NCBI GenBank assembly: GCA_964580965.1
Contig: CAZOLZ010000055.1
Span: 1-14,110, forward strand
Direction: 5' to 3'
Length of the DNA: 14,110 nucleotides
Source of the DNA: CAIUKX01 sp964580965
GTDB taxonomy: Bacteria > Bacteroidota > Bacteroidia > Flavobacteriales_D > Crocinitomicaceae
The notes under the pieces were generated by a model. That model was not told the DNA's origin and searched no databases. It was given only the letters and a program-made list of their open reading frames with translations. Made by a program: the position numbers and the translations under genes. Below, in pieces: positions 7,318 to 14,110 of this stretch. How positions within the stretch are numbered: position 1 is the stretch's first letter; every line of letters starts with the position of its first letter.

Positions 7318-7842
7318 TTAATTTCCTTCAGAACCCTCATCAGTTGTATTTATTACGATAGATTTTTCTAAATCTCTATCAAAAATATACATACCACCTT
7401 TATCTCCATCAATTAATTTAATTCTATCTAGAATAGTTCTTGCTGTCGCTTCTTCTTCTAATTGTTCAGAAACATACCATTGCACAAAGTTGTGTGTAGT
7501 ATAATCTTTCTCTTGTAAACAAATATCAACTAAATTATTGACACTTTGAGTTACTAAAATCTCATGCTCTAGTAATAACTCAAATACTTTTTCTAATGAA
7601 TCAAATTCTGAAGGTGGTTGTGTAGTAATTGTTGGTATTACAGCTTTACCTCCTCTTTCATTGATAAACTTAATCAATTTCAACATATGAAATCTTTCTT
7701 CGTCTGATTGAGCATATAAAAATTTAGCTGTTCCATTTAAACCTTGATTTTCAGCCCATGATGCCATTGCTAAGTAATAATATGAAGACGATGCTTCTTT
7801 AGCTATTTGACCATTTATTACTTCTTGTACTCTAGTATTCAT
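7318..7842 (-). CDS. Ferritin (non-heme, FtnA-like)
   Basis: This iron-storage protein oxidises ferrous iron and stores it in a 24-subunit shell in the cytoplasm. At 174 residues it matches bacterial non-heme ferritins. The ferroxidase ligands line up with E. coli FtnA: E16, E49 and H52 in DEERFH, E92 or E94 in LEHEI, then Q127 and E130 in SEQLEEE. I chose the ATG at 7842. An upstream in-frame TTG at 7860 exists, but it lies inside a perfect -7 element, and AAAAAGGA directly precedes the ATG as a rare good Shine-Dalgarno. The last dozen residues are polar and acidic. It is divergent from rnr and followed by a terminator; the cyclase gene is next on the same strand. Iron- or redox-dependent control is plausible, but no known box is recognised. 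Confidence 0.96.
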   Translation of the reverse strand: MNTRVQEVINGQIAKEASSSYYYLAMASWAENQGLNGTAKFLYAQSDEERFHMLKLIKFINERGGKAVIPTITTQPPSEFDSLEKVFELLLEHEILVTQSVNNLVDICLQEKDYTTHNFVQWYVSEQLEEEATARTILDRIKLIDGDKGGMYIFDRDLEKSIVINTTDEGSEGN

Positions 7843-7857
7843 AATATCCTTTTTACA

Positions 7858-7865
7858 CAAATTTA
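7858..7865 (-). promoter_or_regulatory. Ferritin -7 promoter element
   Basis: On the minus strand TAAATTTG matches TAnnTTTG exactly. The ferritin ATG is 15 bp downstream, so the leader would be about 10 nt and contain AAAAAGGA. A TTG lies upstream at a spacing of 24 bp, slightly too long for a standard -33 element. This supports the ATG at 7842 as the true start. Confidence 0.5.
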
Positions 7866-7930
7866 TGACTTTATATTCGCGACTGAAAACAATTTTGACT
7901 TTCTTTCAATAATTTAGAATGAATATTGTT

Positions 7931-7961
7931 AATATTTCTAGCTTAAAACAAGCTAAATATT
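7931..7961. repeat. Inverted repeat between ferritin and rnr
   Basis: AATATT-TC-TAGCTT (7931-7944) and AAGCTA-AATATT (7950-7961) form a 12-bp dyad interrupted by a 2-nt bulge, around the loop AAAAC. It lies in the divergent promoter region between ferritin and rnr. It could be an operator or an RNA hairpin in a longer rnr leader. No T-run supports a terminator. Confidence 0.4.
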
Positions 7962-7989
7962 GAGTAACTTAGCTTTAGATACATTTTTT

Positions 7990-10140
7990 ATGGGAAGAAA
8001 AAATAAACAATTCGGTCAAAAGAAAAATAATAAGCTTAAACAATCGCTACTACATACGGTTCGTAAACTTTTTCAAAAAAATCCCGGAATGATTTTTTCT
8101 CATAGAGAAATTTGCGACAATTTAGATGTTAGAGATGGTGTTTTAAGAACATTAGTTTTCAATTTATTAAAAGATTTAACACATCAAGATTTTTTAGTCG
8201 CTACAGCTCACGATCGTTTTAAATTAAATTTAGATAACAACCATGTAATTGATGGGGTTATTGCTATGACTTCAAAAGGGTATGGTTTTGTAGCTGCTGA
8301 AGGATATGAAAGGGATATTTTTATTGCTCCAAACCTAACTCAACAAGCATTAAATGGTGATAAAGTTAAAATTCAAATCACTAAAAAAAATAAAAATAGA
8401 ACTGAAGGTCAAGTAATTGAAATAATTGAACGTGAACGTTTACAATTTGTTGGTACAATAAAAATGCATGAAAAATTCGCTTTTTTATTACCTGATAATT
8501 CAACTATGCACTCAGATATCTATATTCCGAAGGAAAAATTAAATGGTGCAAAGGACGGGAACAAAGCATTAGTTAAAATTACTGTTTGGCCTAAATCTGC
8601 TAATAACCCTTATGGTGAAGTCATTGAAGTTCTAGGAAGACCTGGTTCAAATGATACGGAAATGATTAGTATTTTATTGAACAACGGAATTGATTATAAA
8701 TTTCCAAATGAAGTAATTGGAGAAGCTGAGTACGTTTCAATGGATCTGGATGAAGCTGAGATAGCAAAAAGAAGAGATTTTAGACCAATTACAACGTTCA
8801 CCATTGATCCATTAGATGCAAAAGATTTTGATGATGCTTTATCTTTTCAAGTTTTAGAAAATGGACACCTAGAAATTGGTATACATATAGCAGATGTGAG
8901 TCATTACGTTCGTCCGGACTCTGCAATGGATAAAGAAGCATTAAAACGTTCAAATTCTGTTTATTTAGTTGATAGAGTAATCCCAATGTTGCCCGAACAA
9001 TTATCTAATTTAGCTTGTTCATTAAGACCAAATGAAGATAAGTACAGTTTTTCGGCTGTTTTTGAAATGGATGAAAAAGGAGAAATTTACAATGAATGGT
9101 TCGGTAAAACAGTAATTCATTCAGATAGAAGATTTACTTATGAAGAAGCACAAGAAATTATTGAAGGTCAAGATGGTGACTTTAAAAATGAAATTTTAAC
9201 CTTAGATAAAATTGCTAAAATTTTAAGAGGAAGAAGGTTAAAAAAAGGAGCTTTAAAAATTGAATCTGAAGAGATGAAATTCAGATTGAATGAAGAAGGT
9301 CACCCAATTGATGTTGTATTAAAAACTTCAAAAGATGCTCATAAATTAATCGAAGAATTTATGTTATTAGCAAACCGTAAAGTAGCTGAATTTATAGGTA
9401 AGAGAGGTAAGGTTTCCAATCCTATTCCGTTTGTTTACAGGTGTCACGATAAACCAGATTTACAAAAAATCGGATTATTCAGTTTATTCATTGATAAATT
9501 TGGGTACAAGATTGATTTTGATGATCAAAATAACATTGCAAAAAAAATCAATGCTTTACTTGAGGATGTAAAACACAAAAATGAATATTCACTGATACAA
9601 ACAATGGCGATTCGGTCAATGGCAAAAGCGAATTACGATGTTCAAAACATTGGACATTACGGTTTAGCTTTCAAAGACTATACTCATTTTACATCACCAA
9701 TTCGTCGTTACGCCGATTTAATCGTTCATCGTATTTTACAAGAAGAATTAACAAATCAAAAACATAAATATGGAAGTATTTTAGATACTTTTTGTAAGCA
9801 TATTTCTCGAATGGAGCGTAAAGCTGTAGATGCAGAACGTGAATCAACTAAATTCTTTCAAGTATTATTCGTACAAGATAAAATTGGTGAAGAATTTACA
9901 GGAACAGTTTCAGGGCTTGCTGAATTTGGAATGTTTGTAAAAATGGATGAAAACCAATGTGAAGGATTAGTAACAATGAATGATATACCTGGTGATCGTT
10001 TTTATTTCGACCAAAATAAATTTGCTATTATAGGCACACGAAATAAAAAAGAATTCAATTTCGGAGATAAGGTAAAGGTTCGTATTTATGAAATTCATCC
10101 ACAAAAAAGACAGATTGATTTAGAGTTAGTAGAGGATTAA
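7990..10140 (+). CDS. rnr: Ribonuclease R
   Basis: RNase R is a processive 3'-to-5' exoribonuclease that degrades structured RNA, including mRNA fragments and defective rRNA. From the ATG at 7990 it has 716 residues, normal for Bacteroidota. Domains in order: a winged-helix N-terminal domain (about 16-63), two cold-shock domains (about 88-130 and 153-197), the RNB catalytic domain (about 265-590) and an S1 domain (about 633-713). The magnesium-binding aspartates lie in the TIDPLDAKDFDDA motif (271-283), and the family signature HFTSPIRRY begins near 566. It lacks the long lysine-rich C-terminal tail of the E. coli enzyme. An in-frame TTG at 7960 would add ten residues. I prefer the ATG because the basic N-terminus then starts as in relatives, and the TTG is inside a hairpin. 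It is divergent from ferritin. Confidence 0.97.
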   Translation: MGRKNKQFGQKKNNKLKQSLLHTVRKLFQKNPGMIFSHREICDNLDVRDGVLRTLVFNLLKDLTHQDFLVATAHDRFKLNLDNNHVIDGVIAMTSKGYGFVAAEGYERDIFIAPNLTQQALNGDKVKIQITKKNKNRTEGQVIEIIERERLQFVGTIKMHEKFAFLLPDNSTMHSDIYIPKEKLNGAKDGNKALVKITVWPKSANNPYGEVIEVLGRPGSNDTEMISILLNNGIDYKFPNEVIGEAEYVSMDLDEAEIAKRRDFRPITTFTIDPLDAKDFDDALSFQVLENGHLEIGIHIADVSHYVRPDSAMDKEALKRSNSVYLVDRVIPMLPEQLSNLACSLRPNEDKYSFSAVFEMDEKGEIYNEWFGKTVIHSDRRFTYEEAQEIIEGQDGDFKNEILTLDKIAKILRGRRLKKGALKIESEEMKFRLNEEGHPIDVVLKTSKDAHKLIEEFMLLANRKVAEFIGKRGKVSNPIPFVYRCHDKPDLQKIGLFSLFIDKFGYKIDFDDQNNIAKKINALLEDVKHKNEYSLIQTMAIRSMAKANYDVQNIGHYGLAFKDYTHFTSPIRRYADLIVHRILQEELTNQKHKYGSILDTFCKHISRMERKAVDAERESTKFFQVLFVQDKIGEEFTGTVSGLAEFGMFVKMDENQCEGLVTMNDIPGDRFYFDQNKFAIIGTRNKKEFNFGDKVKVRIYEIHPQKRQIDLELVED

Positions 10141-10205
10141 TATTTAATCCCATAGAACGATTAGAATAGATGTCAAAATTAATTTATAAAATGCTTACAC
10201 CCGAG

Positions 10206-10237
10206 AAGAATAATTTAATCTAAAAATCTATATTCTT
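10206..10237. terminator. Weak possible terminator between convergent genes
   Basis: AAGAATA (10206-10212) and TATTCTT (10231-10237) are 7-bp inverted repeats around an 18-nt loop, followed by TTTAATCTTGTCTT on the plus strand. The stem is almost all A-T and the loop is long, so stability is poor. It lies between the ends of rnr and the response regulator and is the only hairpin I see there. Confidence 0.25.
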
Positions 10238-10259
10238 TTAATCTTGTCTTGATTCTAAC

Positions 10260-11015
10260 TTAAACCAATTTAATCCTACTATTCAAATCATCTCGGTAAG
10301 ATCCTCCAATTGGAATTGATTTTTTATCGTTCTCAAGATTTAAGTTAGGGTAGTCAATATTTGCAATTTTATCTAAACGAACAATAAAAGAACGATGAAC
10401 ACGAACGAAGTCTTTTTTCCCCATTTTTTGTTCAATTTCCTTCATGGTTGAATGAATAGTATAACGAGTATCAACCGTATTTATAACCACATAATCTTTC
10501 AAAGCTTCAATAAAGAAAATATCTTTAGTATTAATTTTAACAAGCCTACTACTAGCTTTCACAAATATAAATTCGTGATTATTAGCATTATTATCAACAA
10601 CAGAAAATAAAAAGTCGCGTTCTTTGATTACCTCTTGTTCCTTTTGGTGTTTATAAATTGCCATCTCAATTGATGTTTGCAAATCAATCTCTTTGAAAGG
10701 CTTTAAAATATAACCGTGTGGTTCAGTTATTTTAGCTTTCTGTAAAGTATCTTCATCTGCATAAGCAGTTAAGAAGATTATAGGGATACTAAAATTATTA
10801 CGAACAATTTCTGCAGTTTCGATACCATTTATTTCTCCTTTTAACATGATATCCATCAAAACAATATCTGGCGAACTGTTTTGAATGTCTTCAATCGCTT
10901 TTTCTCCAGTTGCAGAAGATCCAACAACTTCGTACCCAATTTTAACTAAACTATTTTGAATATCCTTTGAAACAATTGATTCGTCTTCAACAACAAAAAC
11001 TTTTACTTTTGACAT
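10260..11015 (-). CDS. LytTR-family response regulator
   Basis: A 251-residue two-component transcription regulator. The N-terminal receiver domain (about 1-120) has the acidic pair E10-D11, the phosphoacceptor D55 in LMDIM, T83 in FLTAY and K105 in LKPF, so it should be phosphorylated. The C-terminal LytTR DNA-binding domain (about 148-248) has the typical IFFIEALKDYV and FVRVHRSFIV segments. No histidine kinase is next to it: rnr converges on its 3' end, and a long AT-rich gene-free stretch lies upstream. It is therefore an orphan in this window. Its closest functional partners would be membrane kinases encoded elsewhere. The large non-coding region beside it could contain its own or its target's binding sites, but I see no clear LytTR direct repeat. 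Confidence 0.95.
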   Translation of the reverse strand: MSKVKVFVVEDESIVSKDIQNSLVKIGYEVVGSSATGEKAIEDIQNSSPDIVLMDIMLKGEINGIETAEIVRNNFSIPIIFLTAYADEDTLQKAKITEPHGYILKPFKEIDLQTSIEMAIYKHQKEQEVIKERDFLFSVVDNNANNHEFIFVKASSRLVKINTKDIFFIEALKDYVVINTVDTRYTIHSTMKEIEQKMGKKDFVRVHRSFIVRLDKIANIDYPNLNLENDKKSIPIGGSYRDDLNSRIKLV

Positions 11016-11691
11016 TTACTTTTTTTTGAGTTTATAAATTTATGTATTTTATTTTAAAATGAATAATTAAATTAAAAAATATTTTTCTATATCATTAAAA
11101 ATCAAGAGATTAACTTAAAATCTTACTTAAGATAAAAATTAAAATTTAAGAATCAAAATCCATTCAATTTTCATTCTAAATAAATAATAAAATAAAAGAT
11201 TTTTAAAATAAACTTTTTATTCTTTTTATTAAGTCTGTTAATATGTTAATAAGAATAATTTCAAAAACTTGTTCAATTGATTTATCAAATAAAAGTCTAG
11301 ACTTATTAACATGATTAATTCTTTTAATTAGTTGATTTTAATTCTTTTCTATTACATTTTAACAATTGTGTTCATAATATTAAATGTTTATTTCTTTATT
11401 GAATTTCAGTTTTAAATTATTATTAAAACTTGTTTATATTTCTTTAAAAAATTTATTTTATTAAACCTTGTTTATCCAAAAAAATATCTAATTATACTTT
11501 TAAGTTGAATAAAACAAGAAAATGATTTTAATTGTTATCAACTTTAATTAACAATTTATTTTAAAAATAGTTTACAAATAATATTTTTAAATATATGATT
11601 TACAGTTATTTGAAAACTTAATAAATCTTTAATTGTTTATATATTGTTACAATTGTTAATACTCATTACTTTTGTAAAAAATCATAATAAT
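11016..11691. other. Extremely AT-rich gene-free region
   Basis: I see no gene in these 676 bp. By hand count 11041-11640 has about 81 G or C in 600 (13.5%), far below the surrounding genes. Internal structure includes an exact 11-bp inverted repeat, ATGTTAATAAG (11243-11253) and CTTATTAACAT (11302-11312); a perfect 12-bp palindrome, AAGTCTAGACTT (11293-11304); an 8-bp hairpin, AATTGTTA with TAACAATT (about 11530-11556); one near DnaA-box, TTATCCAAA (11472-11480); and three ATTGTT repeats just before the rpiB promoter. Most likely it is a regulatory or DNA-bending region; a replication origin is possible but poorly supported. Confidence 0.6.
11644..11674 (+). promoter_or_regulatory. rpiB promoter
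   Basis: TTG (11644-11646), a 20-bp spacer and TACTTTTG (11667-11674) match the Bacteroidota consensus TTG-N19to20-TAnnTTTG very well. Transcription would start near 11680, leaving a leader of about 12 nt before the rpiB ATG. It is the best complete promoter in the window. Confidence 0.65.
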
Positions 11692-12132
11692 ATGTCTAAG
11701 ATACTTTTACCAATTGGTGCTGATCATGCAGGATTTGAACTTAAAGCAAGTTTAATCAATTATTTAACAGAAAAAGGATATGAGTTGAAAGATTTTGGTT
11801 GTCATTCGGCTGAAAGTGTTGATTATCCTGATTTTGCACATCCTGTAGCTTCTTTAGTTGAAGAAACAGATGGAATGAAAGGTATATTGATTTGTGGTTC
11901 TGGTAATGGTATTAATATGACAGCCAACAAATATCAAGGAATTCGTGCTGCATTATGTTGGAAAGCTGAAATTGCAGAATTGGCACGTTTACATAATAAC
12001 GCAAATATTTTAGTTTTACCTGCTCGATTTTTATCATTAGAAGAAGCAAAAGATATCGTAGATATTTTCTTCAATACTGAATTCGAAGGTGGTAGACATC
12101 AAAATAGAGTCAATAAAATTAGTTGTAATTAA
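11692..12132 (+). CDS. rpiB: Ribose-5-phosphate isomerase B
   Basis: RpiB interconverts ribose 5-phosphate and ribulose 5-phosphate in the non-oxidative pentose phosphate pathway; relatives can also isomerise allose 6-phosphate. The 146 residues fit the LacAB/RpiB family. Visible residues include D11-H12 in GADHAG, the catalytic cysteine C68 in ICGSGNG, H101 in LARLHNN, and the phosphate-binding arginines R135 and R139 near the C-terminus. An upstream in-frame TTG at 11644 would add 16 residues, but it coincides with the -33 promoter element, so the ATG at 11692 is the start. There is no Shine-Dalgarno. In related genomes, as I recall, rpiB often lies beside rnr; here the response regulator and the AT-rich stretch separate them. 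It converges on a secreted-protein gene. Confidence 0.96.
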   Translation: MSKILLPIGADHAGFELKASLINYLTEKGYELKDFGCHSAESVDYPDFAHPVASLVEETDGMKGILICGSGNGINMTANKYQGIRAALCWKAEIAELARLHNNANILVLPARFLSLEEAKDIVDIFFNTEFEGGRHQNRVNKISCN

Positions 12133-12146
12133 TAACAACTTAAAAT

Positions 12147-12181
12147 AAAAAAAAAGTGGCTAGCTTTATAAAACTAGCCAC
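12147..12181 (-). terminator. Strong terminator for the secreted-protein gene
   Basis: GTGGCTAG (12156-12163) pairs perfectly with CTAGCCAC (12174-12181), and the loop can extend the stem with TTT/AAA pairs. On the minus strand it is followed at once by nine T residues (12155-12147). On the plus strand no T-run follows, so it mainly serves the gene ending at 12204, although rpiB transcripts also run into it. Confidence 0.88.
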
Positions 12182-12203
12182 AATCTAAATTATAAACTTT
12201 ATC

Positions 12204-14033
12204 CTACTCAACAATAAAAGAAACTCTCTTATTAGTTTTAACTGCAACTAATAAATACATTCCTTTAGCTAATTGATCTGTTGAAATAAATTGTGTATTC
12301 TTATAAGAAGCAATTTCCTGCCCCATTGCATTAACAACTATGTAATCATCAACAATGTTTGTCTGAATTCCTTCACTAGAAACTGGATTAGGATATACAG
12401 ATAACGTTTTATTTTCGATAGTCTCAATACCTGTTGTTTGATTTTGCATAGCCACTTCATAGATTGATATAGAACCAGAAACCTCATTAGAAACAACTAG
12501 TAAATCTTTACCTGATCCATGATCCGCAGCAGGAATGAATACAATACATTCAGGTCCTAAATCACCTGCTTCAAATTCTCCATTGATTATAGAGTTAGCA
12601 GCAACATCAAAGTTTCTATTGTTTTCATAAGTCACAAACTTTACATTATTTACATCAGTAACATCGTAAACCATTACACCTCCCATTCTTTCTAAACCAA
12701 TAAAAGCGTAGTGTTTGTTATTAATAGTTCCAACGTCTATTGCTTCTGGCTCACAACCTTTATCATCTGAACGGTTTTTCCAAGAATTATTTTCGTCATT
12801 AGTTGAGTTAAAGTTATCAGGATCAGCAATTAATAATTGTTGCTCGAAATCATCTCCTGAGTCATACACTTGAGAAATATCAGATGCATTCCAGATAGAG
12901 AAAGAACGAGCTCCATAACTATAAATCTCTTCGAATTCTGGATCATTATCGTTGTTTCCTGTTGCTGTTGTTGTTTTTAAACGACCTAAGTTATCTTCTA
13001 ACAGTAAATCAGCTGCATTTGGGAAAATGGTAGGATCTAAAGTTAAGTCTTTCACTCTAACTTCTTCAGAATAACCATCATAATCTCTTGCATCTCCTTC
13101 ATTGGCAGTGAAAATGTAATCAACACCATTAATTGTATAAACCACCATTGCATCAGGTTGATACATTCCTTTAGTTGGGTGTGTAGTTATATTAACAGCA
13201 TTTGATTTATTAGAAGCATCAAATCCATTACCTGTTAAAGAGTGATCTTTAAAACCAAGACCTGTAATACCTTCAACGACTTTATTAACTGTGTTCACTG
13301 TGATGATTGTATTATTTTCTTGGCAAACAACGAATGCTTTCTCAGAATCGGAAGAAAATGCAACGTATTCTGGCTCTAAATCTTGAGCTACTGTAGCGTT
13401 TGGGCCAAAAATTCTTGTTCCATCTGAGAAAGATTGTCCATTGAATTGTGTAAACCCTAAAGTTATAGCATCATTATTAGAAATATTGTTCACATCTGCA
13501 GGGATTGTTACAATAGTAACTGATCCTTCAGGATCGTTATCGTAAGCATCGTTTGGTTCACCTTCATTCGCTGAAATCACATACTTTCCATTCGGAGAAA
13601 CTTGAATATTATCAGGAAGAGCTCCTGCATCAACAGCTGTAATGAAAGTTCCGTTCAAAGAATAGAAAGCGATGAATCCGTTCGTTTGCTTATCATCGTG
13701 TTCAACTGCAACTGCGAAGAAATCTGGTCCAACTGCAACAGCATTTAAACCTCCTGTATTCGCTACATCAGAAGCTACATCAATTGTAGTTTCTAAAACA
13801 GGATTTGACTCGTCAGAAATGTTTAAAACACCAACTGTTCCTGCATCTGCATTAACAAAATAAAGCTTTTCTCCATTTTTATCGTAGCTAACGATTTCTG
13901 CAGCACCTTCATCAAATATACCGGATGAATATCCACTCAGTCTTTCCAATTTCACATCCTGAGCGTTAATAGTAGAAGCGCTAAAAGTAAGGCCAAGCGC
14001 AAAAAGACCTAAAGAGTAAAATTTCTTTTTCAT
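12204..14033 (-). CDS. Secreted choice-of-anchor I family beta-propeller protein with T9SS sorting domain
   Basis: A 609-residue exported protein. Residues 1-24 are a signal peptide (KKK, a hydrophobic core, cleavage after INA). The body, about 30-528, matches in motif style the choice-of-anchor I family, a propeller-like extracellular domain with segments such as DLEPEYVAFS, ANEGDARDY and DLGPECIVF. The enzymatic or binding role of the family is not known to me. The last 80 residues form a type A T9SS C-terminal domain: VYPNPVS near 546, then short beta strands and the ending KGMYLLVAV...VSFIVE. It should be carried across the outer membrane by the type IX system and attached to the surface or released. 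The body is rich in Asp, Asn and Glu, suggesting calcium binding. The start ATG is clear. It has its own promoter candidate and a strong terminator. Confidence 0.93.
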   Translation of the reverse strand: MKKKFYSLGLFALGLTFSASTINAQDVKLERLSGYSSGIFDEGAAEIVSYDKNGEKLYFVNADAGTVGVLNISDESNPVLETTIDVASDVANTGGLNAVAVGPDFFAVAVEHDDKQTNGFIAFYSLNGTFITAVDAGALPDNIQVSPNGKYVISANEGEPNDAYDNDPEGSVTIVTIPADVNNISNNDAITLGFTQFNGQSFSDGTRIFGPNATVAQDLEPEYVAFSSDSEKAFVVCQENNTIITVNTVNKVVEGITGLGFKDHSLTGNGFDASNKSNAVNITTHPTKGMYQPDAMVVYTINGVDYIFTANEGDARDYDGYSEEVRVKDLTLDPTIFPNAADLLLEDNLGRLKTTTATGNNDNDPEFEEIYSYGARSFSIWNASDISQVYDSGDDFEQQLLIADPDNFNSTNDENNSWKNRSDDKGCEPEAIDVGTINNKHYAFIGLERMGGVMVYDVTDVNNVKFVTYENNRNFDVAANSIINGEFEAGDLGPECIVFIPAADHGSGKDLLVVSNEVSGSISIYEVAMQNQTTGIETIENKTLSVYPNPVSSEGIQTNIVDDYIVVNAMGQEIASYKNTQFISTDQLAKGMYLLVAVKTNKRVSFIVE

Positions 14034-14034
14034 T

Positions 14035-14060
14035 CTTTGTTGTTTTAATTTACAACAAAG
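14035..14060. repeat. Perfect 9-bp inverted repeat before the secreted-protein start
   Basis: CTTTGTTGT (14035-14043) and ACAACAAAG (14052-14060) are perfect inverted repeats around TTTAATTT, ending one base upstream of the start codon. In the mRNA they could form a hairpin right at the translation start. At the DNA level the outer arm overlaps the candidate -7 element, so it could be an operator. Confidence 0.5.
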
Positions 14061-14063
14061 TAA
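14056..14063 (-). promoter_or_regulatory. Candidate -7 element of the secreted-protein gene
   Basis: On the minus strand TTACTTTG matches TAnnTTTG at five of six defined positions, 22 bp before the ATG. No -33 TTG is seen at a good distance. It shares bases with the 9-bp inverted repeat. Confidence 0.3.
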
Positions 14064-14110
14064 CAGTGTTAATTTTACAGGGGTTTTACTTGATTATTAT
14101 TTGTTTATTA

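Noticed and set aside
7843..7860. TTG start extending ferritin by six residues
   Set aside because: The TTG lies within the perfect -7 element, and a good Shine-Dalgarno precedes the ATG at 7842.
7960..7989. TTG start extending RNase R by ten residues
   Set aside because: The TTG falls in a dyad, and the ATG at 7990 gives a typical basic N-terminus.
8798..8986. Minus-strand open frame within rnr
   Set aside because: Antisense to the RNB catalytic region; composition is typical of a shadow frame.
11472..11480. DnaA box (TTATCCAAA) marking a replication origin
   Set aside because: A single one-mismatch copy is not enough; no cluster of boxes and no dnaA, dnaN or other origin-linked genes are present.
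11644..11691. TTG start extending RpiB by 16 residues
   Set aside because: The TTG is the -33 element of the rpiB promoter, and the family starts at MSKIL-type sequence.
13672..13863. Plus-strand open frame within the secreted-protein gene
   Set aside because: Antisense shadow of a well-supported exported protein.

Overview
The window looks like a low-GC chromosome segment from a marine or freshwater Bacteroidota, most likely order Flavobacteriales. The evidence is a T9SS type A C-terminal sorting domain, a two-component-regulator-type double beta-propeller on a sensor protein, a LytTR response regulator, almost no Shine-Dalgarno sequences, and several matches to the Bacteroidota -7 element TAnnTTTG just upstream of starts. 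I cannot fix the genus.

Layout, left to right. A plus-strand CLC antiporter gene of the fluoride-exporting (CLC-F) type occupies 204-1394. About 300 bp of gene-free DNA follows, holding repeat-like fragments and the recA terminator. A long minus-strand run then reads, in transcription order, ferritin (7842-7318), a 1300-residue transmembrane adenylate cyclase (7245-3343), the peroxiredoxin bcp (3258-2788) and recA (2728-1700). Ferritin is divergent from rnr (RNase R, 7990-10140, plus). rnr converges on an orphan LytTR response regulator (11015-10260, minus). About 675 bp of extremely AT-rich DNA (about 13.5% GC over 11041-11640 by hand count) separates that regulator from rpiB (11692-12132, plus). 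rpiB converges on a secreted choice-of-anchor I beta-propeller protein with a T9SS sorting tail (14033-12204, minus), with a strong terminator between them.

Most genes are housekeeping: DNA repair, RNA decay, the pentose phosphate pathway, iron storage, peroxide removal and fluoride export. Ferritin, bcp and recA on one strand suggest an iron/oxidative-stress neighbourhood, but a clear terminator after ferritin and a perfect -7 match before bcp argue against one simple operon.

The standout is the gene at 3343-7245. In one polypeptide it appears to carry a signal peptide, about 14 periplasmic propeller blades, a Y_Y_Y domain, one membrane helix, a coiled coil, a class III cyclase domain with all adenylate-cyclase residues intact, and a C-terminal HD-type metal phosphohydrolase domain with its ligands intact. 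That would be a sensor that could both make and destroy a nucleotide signal. It also begins with TTG, only 17 bp downstream of a terminator hairpin. Second in interest is the AT-rich desert upstream of rpiB.

Three apparent starts (ferritin, rnr, rpiB) lie on upstream TTG codons. I moved them to internal ATGs, for reasons given in each entry.
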